Shown piece by piece: positions 34,122 through 34,844 of a stretch of DNA of 34,844 bases. Made by a program: the position numbers and the translations under genes. Positions within the stretch are counted from its first letter, which is position 1, and each line of letters starts with the position of its first letter. The notes under the pieces were generated by a model that made no database searches, had not been told where the DNA came from, and was given only the letters and a program-made list of their open reading frames with translations. The stretch comes from Conidiobolus incongruus B7586 (lineage: Eukaryota; Entomophthoromycota; Entomophthoromycetes; Entomophthorales; Conidiobolaceae): contig JNEM01016053.1 in assembly GCA_000697335.1 (NCBI GenBank), forward strand, positions 1 through 34,844, written 5' to 3'.

Positions 34122-34154
34122 ATTGACACTATATTGACAATTGAAAGTGTCAAT
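34122..34154. repeat. 9-bp inverted repeat (hairpin)
   Basis: ATTGACACT (34122-34130) and AGTGTCAAT (34146-34154) are perfect inverted copies with a 15-nt loop that contains a further TTGACA. It could be a paired binding site for a TGACA-recognising factor or a transcript hairpin. Confidence 0.45.
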
Positions 34155-34844
34155 GAGCCAGCGTGATTTTTAAAATTAATAAAATGATGAATTATTTTAA
34201 CAGAATATTGCCCTAAAGTAAAACTTAATAAAAACAATCCAAATATTTATATAATTCATGTATTATTTAATTCATTAATCTTTATAAAAATGTGATCATT
34301 ATTAAAATAATTTCTTGATATCAACGTTTTCATCATATTTGGAAACTATGTAATTTTGCTTGAATATATTACATAGAATTTATCACAGATTTTGAATAAT
34401 AATAATATCAAATAAGTTAAGCCAAACTTAATGAATATTCAATATTTGATAATATATTTTTATTTCAATAAAAATATTATTTCATCATTATATAGACAGA
34501 ATTATATAATTAATAATAATGGATATATACTTAGTTCTCTCTAGAACACATATGTTTATTTTATAAAAATAGAAAATATTGATAGCAATATACTTACAAA
34601 ATTAAATCAAATATATTTGATGCCAAAAGTCATGTTAATTATGAGTTTAATATCTTATATAATTATTTTTTTTGATAAAAGATATATAAGTTTGTGGTAT
34701 CTATTCTAAAATTAGTTTTTAAATAAATATTTCAATTACCTATAAAAAGTCAATTATGAATCAATTATTTGATTATATAAATGACCAATAAATATATATT
34801 TAAATAATTATCTAAAAAAATTATAATATATATCAAGAAATATT

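Larger units (their letters stand above)
33217..34844. other. AT-rich right end with promoter-like patch
   Basis: Mostly low-GC DNA. GC rises at 33495-33540, 33685-33710 and 33880-34165. The last patch holds a 14-bp palindrome, CCAAT-type motifs (33891 forward, 34074 reverse) and a 9-bp hairpin, and may be a promoter. On the minus strand an ATG at 33700 opens MVKAVGLLY before a stop, and a T-rich tract ending TTTTTTTAG precedes the 33495-33540 patch; I could not build an exon chain from these. Confidence 0.45.

Overview
The window reads as nuclear DNA of a fungus with a very AT-rich genome. Exons have moderate GC, intergenic DNA is often only about 10-20% GC, introns are short (about 42-66 nt, nearly all starting GTA or GTG), and the standard code is used. 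The gene set is eukaryotic and includes working mitochondrial functions, which argues against an anaerobic gut fungus. The lineage is inferred from composition and gene types: an early-diverging, Conidiobolus-like or other AT-rich fungus is plausible but not shown.

Layout. 1-2778: AT-rich, with a weak gene-like patch on the minus strand. 2779-5262 (+): mitochondrial elongation factor G1, 3 exons. 5263-8584: AT-rich spacer holding a GC-raised non-coding island at about 5640-6070. 8585-11058 (+): i-AAA protease Yme1, 4 exons. 11446-12654 (+): glucose-6-phosphate 1-epimerase-like protein, rebuilt from 7 exons. 13071-14891 (-): TFIIF alpha (RAP74/Tfg1). 17159-17742 (-): UBL3/MUB-type ubiquitin-fold protein, rebuilt from 4 exons and ending in a CaaX box. 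18113-18394 (+): APC11, the RING subunit of the anaphase-promoting complex, with an Rbx1-like Asp as last zinc ligand. 20683-21057 (+): Tvp15/COPI-associated four-helix membrane protein. 23574-27182 (-): a 1202-residue secreted repeat precursor of 21 modules separated by dibasic Kex2-type sites. 28365-28895 (+): small secreted, probably GPI-anchored, CFEM-like eight-cysteine protein. 33133-33216 (+): tRNA-Tyr(GUA) with an 11-nt intron. The rest is AT-rich spacer.

Most genes are unrelated housekeeping functions. The left part has two mitochondrial genes (translation and inner-membrane proteolysis). The middle has transcription, membrane-anchored ubiquitin-fold and cell-cycle ubiquitin ligase genes. 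The most unusual locus is at 23.5-28.9 kb. A Kex2-type precursor would release about 20 cysteine-free peptides of about 50 residues, alternating between two sequence types, and it diverges from a CFEM-like cell-surface protein gene. Its last 15 processed modules form a 336-bp tandem array that looks identical from copy to copy. This is the best candidate here for an undescribed system.
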